A stretch of 64,000 nt of DNA from Alcaligenaceae bacterium SAGV5 (GTDB taxonomy: Bacteria; Pseudomonadota; Gammaproteobacteria; Burkholderiales; Burkholderiaceae_B), in the NCBI GenBank assembly GCA_009360345.1, contig SPDP01000003.1, positions 310,001 to 374,000 of the forward strand, read 5' to 3'. Shown here in pieces: positions 20,237 through 28,605 of this stretch. The notes below the pieces were generated by a model, which had not been told where the DNA came from, did not search any database, and was given only the letters and a program-made list of their open reading frames with translations. The position numbers and the translations under genes are program-made. The stretch's first letter is position 1. Each line of letters begins with the position of its first letter.

Positions 20237-21997
20237 ATGCCCGCCCCTTCCCCGCAGCCCGACATGGACCTCCCGCGCCCGGACGCCGTCCTGACCGAGA
20301 TCGTCCGCAACGGGGTACTGGCCGTGACCGAGGAAATGAAGACCAACCTCATGCGCACGGCCTACAACATGATCATCTACGAAGCGCTCGACTTCACCGT
20401 GGGCCTGTTCACGGCCGACGGGCAGACCGTCTCCATCGGTATCGGACTCCCCAGCTTCATCCGCGGCATGGCCAACACGATCAAGGCCAACCTGGACAGA
20501 TATGGCAGCGACGGCATCGAGCCCGGCGACATCCTGGTGACCAACGACGCCTACATCACCGGCAGCCACCTGAACCACTTCACCTTCAGCCAGCCCATCT
20601 TCTTCGACGGCCGGCTCACCGGCTGGGCCTGCTGCATGGCGCATTGGCCCGATGTCGGCGGCGCGCTCGGCGGCGTCACCTCCGACATCTACGCCGAAGG
20701 AATACAGATCCCGGTACTCAAGTACCAGCGGGCGGGCGTGGTCAACGAGGACCTGGTCGACATCATCCGTACCAATGTCCGCCTGCCCGAACGGGCGATG
20801 GGCGACCTGCGCGCGCAGATCGTGGCGGTCACGACCGGCTCGCGGCGCTTCTCCGAACTGCTGCAGCGATACGGCCGGGAGCCCGTGCTGGGCGCCATCA
20901 TGAACATCATGGACCAGTCCGAGGCCGCGGCCCGCCAGCGGACGCTCTCCATTCCGGACGGGGTCTACGAAGCGGAGTCCTTCATGGACGACGATGGCCT
21001 GGACATCGGCAAGCGCGTGCCCATCAAGGTACGCGTGATCAAGCAAGGCGACGAATTGACCGTCGACCTGTCCGACATCAGCCCCCAGGTGCGCGGCTTC
21101 TTCAATTCGGGTCCCAGCACCGGGTATTCCTGCGCGCAGGTCGCCTACAAGTGCCTGACATCGCCCACGGACTATCCCATCAACGAGGGCAGCTTCCGGC
21201 CGCTGAAGGTGATCGTGCCGCAGGGAACGGTCGTCAGCGCCATCAAGCCCGCGGCCATGCGCAAATGGATGACCTTTCCCATGACCGTGGTCGACACGAT
21301 ATTCAAGGCGCTGGCGGGCGCGATTCCCGACCGCACCATCGCCGCGCACCATGCCGACCTGGTGATCGCGATGTTCCATGGCATCGCACCGGCTGACGGC
21401 CAGTTCTTCATCGGCTTCATCGGCCCCACCGGAGGCGGCTGGGGAGCCAAGCACTCGGCCGACGGCATGAGCGGCGTGGTCTGCTCCAACGACGGCGACA
21501 CCCACAACAGCCCCTGCGAACAGCTCGAATCCAAATACCCCATCCTGATCGAACGCCATGCCCTGCGGCCCGATTCCGGTGGCGCCGGCAAGTACCGGGG
21601 CGGGCTGGGCACCGAGGTCGTGGTCCGGGCACGCTCGACCCTGTCGGTCGATGTCCAGGCCGACCGCATGCAATGCGCGCCCTGGGGACTCCACGGCGGC
21701 CACGCCGGCCTGCCCAACGAGGTCGTCGTCACCCGCCATGGCTCGGGCCAGCCGGAGACCGTGGCCGGCAAGATACGCAACGAACGCCTCAAGCGCGGTG
21801 ACACCCTGCACCTGCGCGCGGGCGGCGGAGGCGGCTTCGGCCCCCCCGCGCAAAGGGATCCCGAGTCCGTGCTCGACGACGTGCGGCAGGGCTACGTCAG
21901 CGCCGGCAACGCGCGCGACATCTACCAGGTCGTGATCGACGACGACAGAATCGACGTCACGGCAACACGGCGGCTCAGGCAGGACGCCCGCCGCTGA
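20237..21997 (+). CDS. hyuB: Hydantoinase B / N-methylhydantoinase B-type subunit
   Basis: Predicted 586 aa. Typical HyuB features are AVTEEMKTNLMRTAYN, DILVTNDAYITGSHLNH, CMAHWPDVGGALGG and the late DSGGAGKYRGGLGTE and GGGGGFGPP motifs. It forms the catalytic complex with HyuA; the exact substrate cannot be read from sequence. It is tightly linked to hyuA and followed 24 bases later by a Bug receptor that probably binds the substrate. Confidence 0.93.
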   Translation: MPAPSPQPDMDLPRPDAVLTEIVRNGVLAVTEEMKTNLMRTAYNMIIYEALDFTVGLFTADGQTVSIGIGLPSFIRGMANTIKANLDRYGSDGIEPGDILVTNDAYITGSHLNHFTFSQPIFFDGRLTGWACCMAHWPDVGGALGGVTSDIYAEGIQIPVLKYQRAGVVNEDLVDIIRTNVRLPERAMGDLRAQIVAVTTGSRRFSELLQRYGREPVLGAIMNIMDQSEAAARQRTLSIPDGVYEAESFMDDDGLDIGKRVPIKVRVIKQGDELTVDLSDISPQVRGFFNSGPSTGYSCAQVAYKCLTSPTDYPINEGSFRPLKVIVPQGTVVSAIKPAAMRKWMTFPMTVVDTIFKALAGAIPDRTIAAHHADLVIAMFHGIAPADGQFFIGFIGPTGGGWGAKHSADGMSGVVCSNDGDTHNSPCEQLESKYPILIERHALRPDSGGAGKYRGGLGTEVVVRARSTLSVDVQADRMQCAPWGLHGGHAGLPNEVVVTRHGSGQPETVAGKIRNERLKRGDTLHLRAGGGGGFGPPAQRDPESVLDDVRQGYVSAGNARDIYQVVIDDDRIDVTATRRLRQDARR

Positions 21998-22021
21998 TCG
22001 TTCCACCCAGGAGGAGACACC

Positions 22022-23014
22022 ATGACGTCTGAAAAAATCGTTCCCTTGCACGCGGCCCGCCTGGCCGCGCTAGGCGCGGCGGCCTGCGCCGCGCTGGCCG
22101 CCGCGCCGTCCCAGGCCGCCGACGCGTTTCCCTCGCGGCCGGTCATCCTGGTCGTTCCCTACGCCCCCGGCGGCGGCGCCGACATCCTCGCCCGCACCGT
22201 CGCCAAGTACCTGGGCCGCGAATGGAACCAGCCCGTCGTCGTCGAATCCCGCGCGGGAGGTGGCACCACGATCGGCGCCAACTATGTCGCGCGGGCCAAG
22301 CCCGATGGGTACACGCTCCTGGTCAGCGTGACCCAGCACGCCATCGCGCCATCGCTGTTCAAGCAATTGCCCTACGACTATCTCAAGGACCTGGCGCCCG
22401 TGGCGCTGCTGTCCGACAGCCCCTTCATCCTGACCGTGCCCGAACGCTCCGCGTTCGCGAGCCTGCCCGACCTGCTGGCGGCGCTGCAACGCAAAGGAGG
22501 CTCCATGAATTTCGGCTCCTCCGGCCCCGCGAGCGTGCCCCACCTGGCCGGCGAAATGCTCAACCAGGCTACCGGCGCCAAGGCCACGCACATCCCCTTC
22601 CCCGGCACGGCGCCGGCGTTCACCGCACTGCTGGGAGAACAGATCGACTATCTGTTCGGAGACACGTCCGTGCTGCCCAGCGTGCAGGCCGGCAAGGTCA
22701 AGGCCCTGGCCGTCACGACCCGCGACCGCAGCCCCGCGCTGCCCAACGTGCCTGCCATGTCCGAGACCCTGCCCGGTTTCGCGCTGTCGTCGTGGGTGGG
22801 GCTGGAAGCGCCCGCGGGTACGCCCGCGCCCGTCATCGCCGCGATCAACGGCACGGTACAGAAAATCCTGAAGGATCCGGACCTGCTCAAGTCCTTCGCG
22901 GAAACCGCGAAGGTGCCGCTGCCCTCGACCCCCGCCGAATATGGCGACTTCAGGAAAGCCGAGGTCGAAAAATTCCGCGCCCTGACGCAGAAAATCGGGA
23001 TCAAGCTGGAGTGA
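22022..23014 (+). CDS. Bug/TctC periplasmic receptor of the hydantoinase operon
   Basis: Predicted 330 aa. A long Sec signal ending near PSQAADAFPSRP is followed by VVPYAPGGGADILAR, ESRAGGGTTIGANYVARAKPDGYT and the FPGTAPAF loop. The ribosome site AGGAGGAGACACC is strong. The stop overlaps the next frame (GTGA). Confidence 0.95.
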   Translation: MTSEKIVPLHAARLAALGAAACAALAAAPSQAADAFPSRPVILVVPYAPGGGADILARTVAKYLGREWNQPVVVESRAGGGTTIGANYVARAKPDGYTLLVSVTQHAIAPSLFKQLPYDYLKDLAPVALLSDSPFILTVPERSAFASLPDLLAALQRKGGSMNFGSSGPASVPHLAGEMLNQATGAKATHIPFPGTAPAFTALLGEQIDYLFGDTSVLPSVQAGKVKALAVTTRDRSPALPNVPAMSETLPGFALSSWVGLEAPAGTPAPVIAAINGTVQKILKDPDLLKSFAETAKVPLPSTPAEYGDFRKAEVEKFRALTQKIGIKLE

Positions 23015-23370
23015 GCACGCCGCGCGCCACCGCCGCCCGGCTCAAGGCCGTTGCCCTGGCCGGCCGCTGGCAAGTCCTGGTGCAGCGCCATCTGCCGTTG
23101 CGCGGCGGGCCTTGCGCCTGCGTCATGGGCATCGGCAACATCGCCGTCGCCGACTTCGAGATCGACCTGCTCGATTTCCTCCACACGCGGTACGCGCGCG
23201 ACGGGGCGCTTGATCGGCATTTCGCCCATGCCGGGTACGAAGAGGCGGCGGCGGGCAGCCTGCTCTTGCTATTGCAATCGCTTGCCCGCGACCAGGCGCT
23301 GTCGGATGGCGCCGGCGATCTGCTCGATGGGCTCCAGGCGTCCCTGCAATCGCTGGAAGCGGGCCATTGA
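23011..23370 (+). CDS. 119-aa protein of unknown function
   Basis: It starts with GTG overlapping the Bug stop codon (GTGA). The sequence is coding-like, with a compact hydrophobic core (RWQVLVQRHLPLRGGPCACV, then ADFEIDLLDFLHTRYARDG) and a Leu-rich C-terminal helix (SLLLLLQSLARD). No signal peptide or known motif apart from a CAC triplet. It ends 13 bases before the convergent zapE gene. It may belong to the hydantoinase operon or merely read through. Confidence 0.6.
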   Translation: MSTPRATAARLKAVALAGRWQVLVQRHLPLRGGPCACVMGIGNIAVADFEIDLLDFLHTRYARDGALDRHFAHAGYEEAAAGSLLLLLQSLARDQALSDGAGDLLDGLQASLQSLEAGH

Positions 23371-23382
23371 GCGGCCCAGCCG

Positions 23383-24477
23383 CTACAAGACCACCGTCTC
23401 CCGCCTCTCGGCATCCAGGTATTCCCTGGACTGCATCTCCAATATCCGCGACACGGTCCGGTGGAACTCGTTGGCCAGCGCGCCCTCGGTGTACAGCTCC
23501 TCGGGCTCGCACGCCGCCGACATGATCAGCTTGACCTTGTGGTCGTAGAACACGTCCACCAGCCAGGTGAAACGCCGGGCCTCCGACGCCTGCCGGGGGC
23601 CCATGCTGGGCACGCCGGACAGGATCACCGCATGGAAACGGCTGGCCAATTCCAGATAGTCGTTCTGCGACCGCGGCCCGCCGCACAGCGTGGCGAAGTC
23701 GAACCACACCACCGTCCCGCTCAACTTCCTGGCCTTGATCTGCCGGTTCTCGACCGACAGCACCGGCGGCTCGATGGGCGGGGTGTCGGCCAGCGCGGAA
23801 AACGCCTTCTCCAACGCCTCGTCCGCCTCCGGCCCCAACGGGCTGTGGTAGATCTCGACCTGCTCCAGCGCCCGCCGGCGGTAGTCCACTCCTGAATCGA
23901 CGTTCATCACGTCCATCTTTTCCTGGATCAGCGCGATGGCAGGAAGGATGCGGTCGCGGTGCAGGCCTTCGGGGTACAGCGTCGAAGGTTCGTAGTTGGA
24001 CGTCATCACGAACGACGTCCCGTTGGCGAACAGCGCCAGCAGCAGCCGGTACAGGATCATGGCGTCGGCCACGTCCGAGACATGGAACTCGTCGAAGCAG
24101 ATCAGCCGGTAGCGGCGCGCGATGCGGCGCGCCACCTCGTCCAGCGGATCGGCCATGCCCTTGACCTCGTCCAGTTCGCGATGCACGCCGCGCATGAACT
24201 CGTGGAAATGCAACCGCGTCTTGCGCTGGACCGGCACGGTCGCGTAGAAGGCGTCCATCAAGAAACTCTTGCCGCGCCCGACGCCGCCCCACATGTAGAC
24301 GCCGCGGGGCACGCCCGGCCGGTTCAGGAAGCGCTTCAGGGCATTGGAACGCAGCGACTTGAACGCCACCCAATCGTCGTAATAACGCTGCAGGCGCTCG
24401 ACGGCGGCGCGCTGGGCGGCATCGGGGGTGAACCCGCGCTCGGCCAGCGCTTGTTCGTAGTATTCGCGGACGTTCAT
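23383..24477 (-). CDS. zapE: ZapE/AFG1-family ATPase
   Basis: Predicted 364 aa. Walker A GGVGRGKS is at 64-71, Walker B in LICFDEFHV, with the family motifs HFHEFMRGVH and SNYEPSTLYPEGLHRDR. ZapE associates with the division ring; the AFG1 homologues act in inner-membrane/mitochondrial protein quality control. Start ATG 24477 (MNVREYYEQAL) gives the normal length; the frame extends upstream only antisense to the LigD-like gene. Single-gene unit. Confidence 0.95.
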   Translation of the reverse strand: MNVREYYEQALAERGFTPDAAQRAAVERLQRYYDDWVAFKSLRSNALKRFLNRPGVPRGVYMWGGVGRGKSFLMDAFYATVPVQRKTRLHFHEFMRGVHRELDEVKGMADPLDEVARRIARRYRLICFDEFHVSDVADAMILYRLLLALFANGTSFVMTSNYEPSTLYPEGLHRDRILPAIALIQEKMDVMNVDSGVDYRRRALEQVEIYHSPLGPEADEALEKAFSALADTPPIEPPVLSVENRQIKARKLSGTVVWFDFATLCGGPRSQNDYLELASRFHAVILSGVPSMGPRQASEARRFTWLVDVFYDHKVKLIMSAACEPEELYTEGALANEFHRTVSRILEMQSREYLDAERRETVVL

Positions 24478-24594
24478 TACGGTCGGGCAAAAGACGAAAG
24501 TATACGTCCGGCGCGCCCGCGCCCTGGCCTCGCGCGCCCGGCCCGACCTGGGATATGCTGGACACGACGATTCCGCGACGCAAGGGAAACGGCC

Positions 24595-25551
24595 ATGCCC
24601 GCCACGGCACGCACGCTCGGAAAAGACGCCACGGGGGCAAGCCAACACAATGGCTTGCCCGCCTCCCTGCGCGTGACGCATCCGGAACGGGTGATCGACA
24701 AACAGAGCGGCATCACCAAACTGCAACTCGTCCAGTGCTATGCGGCCATGGCGCCCCTGCTGCTGCCGCACCTGAAGGATCGGCCCGTGGCCCTGGTGCG
24801 GGCGCCCGATGGCCTGGACGGCGAACGCTTCTTCCAGAAACACGCCGGTCCCGCCGCGCTGGCCGGCGTAACCAGGTTGCCGCGGGAGATCGACCCGAGC
24901 CACCCGCCGCTGCTGAAGATCGACAGCCTGCAAGGCCTCCTGTCCGCGGCGCAGATGAACACCATCGAACTGCACACCTGGAACGGCACGGACCGCGCGA
25001 TCGGCACGCCCGACCGCATGATCTTCGACCTGGATCCCGGCGAAAACGTGGACTGGCCTCGTACCCGGGAAGGCACCCGGCTGGTCCGCGCCTTCCTGCA
25101 GGACCTGGGCCTGCCAGCGGTCCTGAAGACCAGCGGCGGCAAGGGCATGCACATCGTCGTGCCGCTGCGGCCGCAATACGACTGGGAGACGGTCAAGGCC
25201 TTCTCGCGCGCCATCGTGCTGCGCCTGGCGCAGGCCCTGCCCGGCCATTTCGTGGCCAGGAGCGGGCCGAAGAACCGGATCGGCCGGATCTTCATCGACT
25301 ATCTGCGCAACGGCTTCGGCGCCACCACGGTAGCGGCCTGGTCGGTGCGTGCCCGGCCCGGACTGCCCGTATCGGTGCCGATAGCCTGGGATGAACTGGA
25401 CGGCCTCCCGGGCTCGGCCCATTGGACACTTCTCACCCTGGGCGACCGGCTGGCCACGGGCAACACGCCCTGGGCGCACTACGACTCGTCGCGGATATCC
25501 CTGACGGACGCAATGCGGCGCCTGGACTTCCGTCCGGACCAGGGCGCCTGA
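24595..25551 (+). CDS. Free-standing LigD-type polymerase (primase-polymerase) domain
   Basis: Predicted 318 aa, covering just the archaeo-eukaryotic-primase-like polymerase domain of LigD. It shows THPERV at about 28-33, the two catalytic carboxylates in FDLDPGE (D145, D147), SGGKGMH (180-186) and GRIFIDYLRN with the third Asp. In NHEJ this domain fills ends with NTPs and a preference for ribonucleotides. There is no ligase or phosphoesterase domain and no ku gene in the window. The start at 24595 follows AAGGGAAACGG and adds about 20 unstructured residues before the domain. Confidence 0.9.
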   Translation: MPATARTLGKDATGASQHNGLPASLRVTHPERVIDKQSGITKLQLVQCYAAMAPLLLPHLKDRPVALVRAPDGLDGERFFQKHAGPAALAGVTRLPREIDPSHPPLLKIDSLQGLLSAAQMNTIELHTWNGTDRAIGTPDRMIFDLDPGENVDWPRTREGTRLVRAFLQDLGLPAVLKTSGGKGMHIVVPLRPQYDWETVKAFSRAIVLRLAQALPGHFVARSGPKNRIGRIFIDYLRNGFGATTVAAWSVRARPGLPVSVPIAWDELDGLPGSAHWTLLTLGDRLATGNTPWAHYDSSRISLTDAMRRLDFRPDQGA

Positions 25552-25559
25552 CAGGCCGC

Positions 25560-26552
25560 TCAGCAACCGAGCAGCTTCGCCGCGTTCCCTCCCGCCACCG
25601 CGGCCAGTTCGTCGCCCGCCAGGCCGCACTGCCGGAGCCATGCGACCGGATCGCTTTCGCCCACCGGATAGTCGCTGCCCATCACCAGCCGGTCCACTCC
25701 CACCCTTTCCACCAGCACCCGCAGGACCTTGGGATCGTAGACACACGTGTCGTAGTGGAACGAACGCAGCAGCTCGCTGGGCGATCGGCCGCCCGTGTTG
25801 CGTACCGTGTCGGGCCGGTTCAACGTGTTGCGATCCAGCCGCCCCATGTAATGCGCGAAGTACCCGCCGCCGTGGGCCATGACGACCTTCAGGCCGGGCA
25901 GGCGCGTCATCACGCCTTCATAGACCAGCGATGCCATGCACTTGGCTTCTTCTATCGATTGCCCCAACGAGTTCCACAGCGCGTATTTCTGGAACCACGG
26001 GTCGCGCACGCCTTCCGGATGCACCCAGGTGGTGGCGTCAGCGTCATGGAGCCTTTCCCAGACAGGCATGAACCCGGGGTCGCCCAGGTAGACACCGCCA
26101 TAGCTGGACGACAGATTGGCGACCTTCAATCCCAGTTCCCGCGTACAGCGATCGAGTTCCTCGACCGCCCGCCCGACGTCCTGCATGGGCAGCACGAACG
26201 AACCGACGAAGCGGCCGGGATAGCGGCGGGCCCAGTCGGCCGCCTGATCATTGCACGTCCGGCACAGGGCCAGGTCCAGCGCCGGTTCGGCCCAGGAACT
26301 GCCCTGCAGGACGGTGCTGGAACTGACCACGCTGACATCGATGCCGCGTGCATCCATGTCAGCGATGATGGCACGGGGATCATACATGCGTCCCATCAGG
26401 CCCTGCGCCCCTGGCCTCGGCGCGCTTGCCGGCGTCGCGCCGAACCCGGTGAACACGGTCTTGTTGGTGGAAGCCGCGAACACGGTCTCCTCCAGCATAT
26501 GGCAGTGGAAATCGATGACCCGGGCGGGCGGAGAGGGATTCGGGCGGGACAT
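25560..26552 (-). CDS. Amidohydrolase (metal-dependent hydrolase/decarboxylase type)
   Basis: Predicted 330 aa, TIM-barrel amidohydrolase_2 type. Metal ligands are visible as VIDFHCH near the N-terminus, a central WVHPEG His, VMAHGGGYFAHY and the late GSDYPVGESDP Asp. Relatives include ACMSD-like decarboxylases and 4-sulfomuconolactone or dicarboxylate hydrolases. ATG 26552 has AGGAAG nine bases upstream; an alternative ATG at 26573 overlaps the Bug stop (ATGA) and would add seven residues. It is co-transcribed with the Bug gene. Confidence 0.85.
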   Translation of the reverse strand: MSRPNPSPPARVIDFHCHMLEETVFAASTNKTVFTGFGATPASAPRPGAQGLMGRMYDPRAIIADMDARGIDVSVVSSSTVLQGSSWAEPALDLALCRTCNDQAADWARRYPGRFVGSFVLPMQDVGRAVEELDRCTRELGLKVANLSSSYGGVYLGDPGFMPVWERLHDADATTWVHPEGVRDPWFQKYALWNSLGQSIEEAKCMASLVYEGVMTRLPGLKVVMAHGGGYFAHYMGRLDRNTLNRPDTVRNTGGRSPSELLRSFHYDTCVYDPKVLRVLVERVGVDRLVMGSDYPVGESDPVAWLRQCGLAGDELAAVAGGNAAKLLGC

Positions 26553-26569
26553 GGGAAAGGCTTCCTGTT

Positions 26570-27532
26570 TCATCGCGCCGCCTGGATGTTGGCCGACCGG
26601 GCCACGTCGGACCACTTGCGCAGGTCGGTGTCGAGCGCGCGCGCCAGTTGCTCGGCCCCGCCTGCGCCCGGCACCATGTTCAGCCCCTTCATCCGCTCCG
26701 CCACCCTGGCGTTGCGCAGCGCCTTGGCGGCGTCGCCCTCCAGCCGCTTGACCACCGCCGGCGGCGTCTTCGCCGGCGCGAACAGCCCGGCCCAGTATTC
26801 GATCTCCAGCTCGGGCAGGCCCAGCTCGGTCACGGTGGGCACGCCGGGGAGCGCCGCCAAGCGCTGCGGCGAAGTCACCGCCAGCGCCTTCACCTTGCCG
26901 CCCGCCAGGCCGGAAATCGCCGGCCCGGTGTCGACCAGCGCCATCGCCAGGTCGCCCGAGGCAATGGCCGTGATCGTCTCGCCCATGCTGCGGTACTGGA
27001 TGAATTCGCCTGGCACCTTGGCCCGGAGCTTGAACATTTCGGAAGCGAACTGAAAAGCCGGCCCCGATCCGCCATAGTTCGCGCGATCGGGGTGCTTGCG
27101 CAGGTACTCGACCAGTTCAGGCAACGTCGCCACGGGCAAGTCGGACTTGACCAGCAGCACCAGCGGAAAAGTGGCGAGCATGGCCACCGGCGTGAAATCC
27201 TTCTGCGGCGAATAGCGCAGATTGGGCGTCAGGATCGTGGTGAACACCATATTGCCGATAGGCGCCAGCATCAGCGTGTAGCCATCGGGATCCGCCTTGG
27301 CGACGAACTCCGTACCGATGACCCCGCCCGCGCCGCTCTTGTTCTCGACGACGACCGGCTTGCCCAGGCTCTCGCCCATCTGCTCCGACAACAGGCGCGC
27401 CAGCGTGTCCATGCCTCCTCCCGCGGCCTGGCCAACCACGATGCGGACCGGACGGTCGGGATAGGCGTCGGCGGCATGGACCGGGCCGAGGGCGAGCGCG
27501 GACAGCGCCACGAGCAGGAATCTGGACAACAT
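26570..27532 (-). CDS. Bug/TctC periplasmic receptor
   Basis: Predicted 320 aa. Signal peptide LSRFLLVALSALALGPVHAADA, then YPDRPVRIVVGQAAGGGMD and ENKSGAGGVIGTEFVAKADPDGYT. Paired with the amidohydrolase downstream, suggesting uptake or sensing of its acidic substrate. ATG 27532 is preceded by GGAGACACC. Confidence 0.94.
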   Translation of the reverse strand: MLSRFLLVALSALALGPVHAADAYPDRPVRIVVGQAAGGGMDTLARLLSEQMGESLGKPVVVENKSGAGGVIGTEFVAKADPDGYTLMLAPIGNMVFTTILTPNLRYSPQKDFTPVAMLATFPLVLLVKSDLPVATLPELVEYLRKHPDRANYGGSGPAFQFASEMFKLRAKVPGEFIQYRSMGETITAIASGDLAMALVDTGPAISGLAGGKVKALAVTSPQRLAALPGVPTVTELGLPELEIEYWAGLFAPAKTPPAVVKRLEGDAAKALRNARVAERMKGLNMVPGAGGAEQLARALDTDLRKWSDVARSANIQAAR

Positions 27533-27710
27533 GGTGTCTCCGTATGGATGGGTGTCGTTATGCGGCGCAGTGTAGGCAGGACACCCTCGCAGAACCAGCT
27601 GACCGCGTGGATACAGAGAATCCATCCGATGGATAACCCGCCTTCGCGCCGCGCGGGTTCAGGGCTTCCCAGCGCAAGCCCGGGGTCGACACGCGCGCGA
27701 TTTTCGATAG

Positions 27711-27742
27711 AATTCGTTATATACAGCGGTAGCTAACGAATT
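27711..27742. promoter_or_regulatory. ModE-like molybdate operator
   Basis: AATTCGTTA and TAACGAATT are perfect 9-bp arms 14 bases apart. The core CGTTATAT-N8-AGCTAACG (27715-27738) has the same half-site order and spacing as the operator I recall for Escherichia coli modA (CGTTATAT-N8-ACATAACG). It lies 53 bases upstream of the membrane-protein gene at 27791. Confidence 0.6.
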
Positions 27743-27790
27743 GGATGCCCCTTCCCGGCGCCAGACGCCCTTCCTTGCCCAGGACCTCTC

Positions 27791-28357
27791 ATGACATTCG
27801 AATTCCAGCACGCCCCCCATCCGGTCGACACCCTGCCCGCCCACCTGCGCCAACGTTCGACGCTGATCCTCCTGGCCCTGGGCCTGCTGGCCGTCTTCCT
27901 CCACGCCATCTTCCGTTTTCCGCTGCAACTACCCGGCCATCACGGCCTGGAATGGATGGCCTTGCTCGTCATGGCCCGGCATGTCTCGACCTACCGCTGG
28001 GCGGCAACCATCGCCGCCTGCGGCGCGGCGGTGACGGCCGCAAGCCTGCCCGTCCTCGGTTTCCACTCGCCGCTGGCGCCACTGTTCTATCTGCTGCCAG
28101 GCGTCTGCCTGGACCTGCTATTCCTGGCCAGGCCCACGACCTGGCGTGCGAGCACCTGGCTGGTGGGCACGCTGGCCGGCCTGGCATTCGCCAGCAAGGT
28201 CCTGGTCCAGTGGATCGGGTTCGCCGTGTTCGACTTCCCCTTCGGCGCGATCGCGCGTCACGGACTGTTCCACGTCCTCGCCCTGCACTTCGCATTCGGT
28301 TTCGCCGGCGGCGCCATCGGCAGTGCCCTGCCGCTGCTGAAGAAGCCTCATTCCTGA
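27791..28357 (+). CDS. Small polytopic membrane protein, possibly molybdate-related
   Basis: Predicted 188 aa with about five or six hydrophobic helices (STLILLALGLLAVFLHAIF; WMALLVMARHVS; WAATIAACGAAVTAASLPV; APLFYLLPGVCLDLLFL; WLVGTLAGLAFASKVLV; HVLALHFAFGFAGGAIGS). The size and pattern recall ECF-type S components, but no family signature was recognised. No ATPase or partner lies beside it. A ModE-like box sits in its promoter region, hence the tentative molybdate link. Confidence 0.75.
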   Translation: MTFEFQHAPHPVDTLPAHLRQRSTLILLALGLLAVFLHAIFRFPLQLPGHHGLEWMALLVMARHVSTYRWAATIAACGAAVTAASLPVLGFHSPLAPLFYLLPGVCLDLLFLARPTTWRASTWLVGTLAGLAFASKVLVQWIGFAVFDFPFGAIARHGLFHVLALHFAFGFAGGAIGSALPLLKKPHS

Positions 28358-28466
28358 TCCCCTCCCGGCGCATGCCGCCGGACCGCCCCGAAAACCGCCA
28401 CCCTCGTTCGAACACCGTTTCGAGCGGGCGGCGGCGGCTTGTTCCGATCACCCGCCTTTCATCACA

Positions 28467-28574
28467 CCATGCCAGCCGCCAGGCGGCGGCCGGCAACACG
28501 GCCATGGTCTTGAGCAAGCGCCGGCGTGCCGGCTGCAGGATAGGGGAGAATGGGGGGCGAGGAAGACGCTGCAT
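28467..28574 (-). pseudogene. 5' remnant of a second Tat-exported receptor gene
   Basis: The first 36 codons after an ATG with a good ribosome site (AGGAGACATTCC) encode a twin-arginine signal, ARRRLLKTMAVLPAAAW. It is nearly the same as the RRRLLATAALLPAAAW signal of the intact receptor just upstream. No mature domain follows; downstream sequence is unrelated. The rest of 28358-28605 holds only an imperfect GC stem at 28390-28436. Confidence 0.55.
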
Positions 28575-28605
28575 GGAATGTCTCCTGGTTGAGGGAAGGG
28601 GGATG

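Noticed and set aside
28390-28436. Terminator after the membrane-protein gene
   Set aside because: The stem is imperfect and no T-tract follows.
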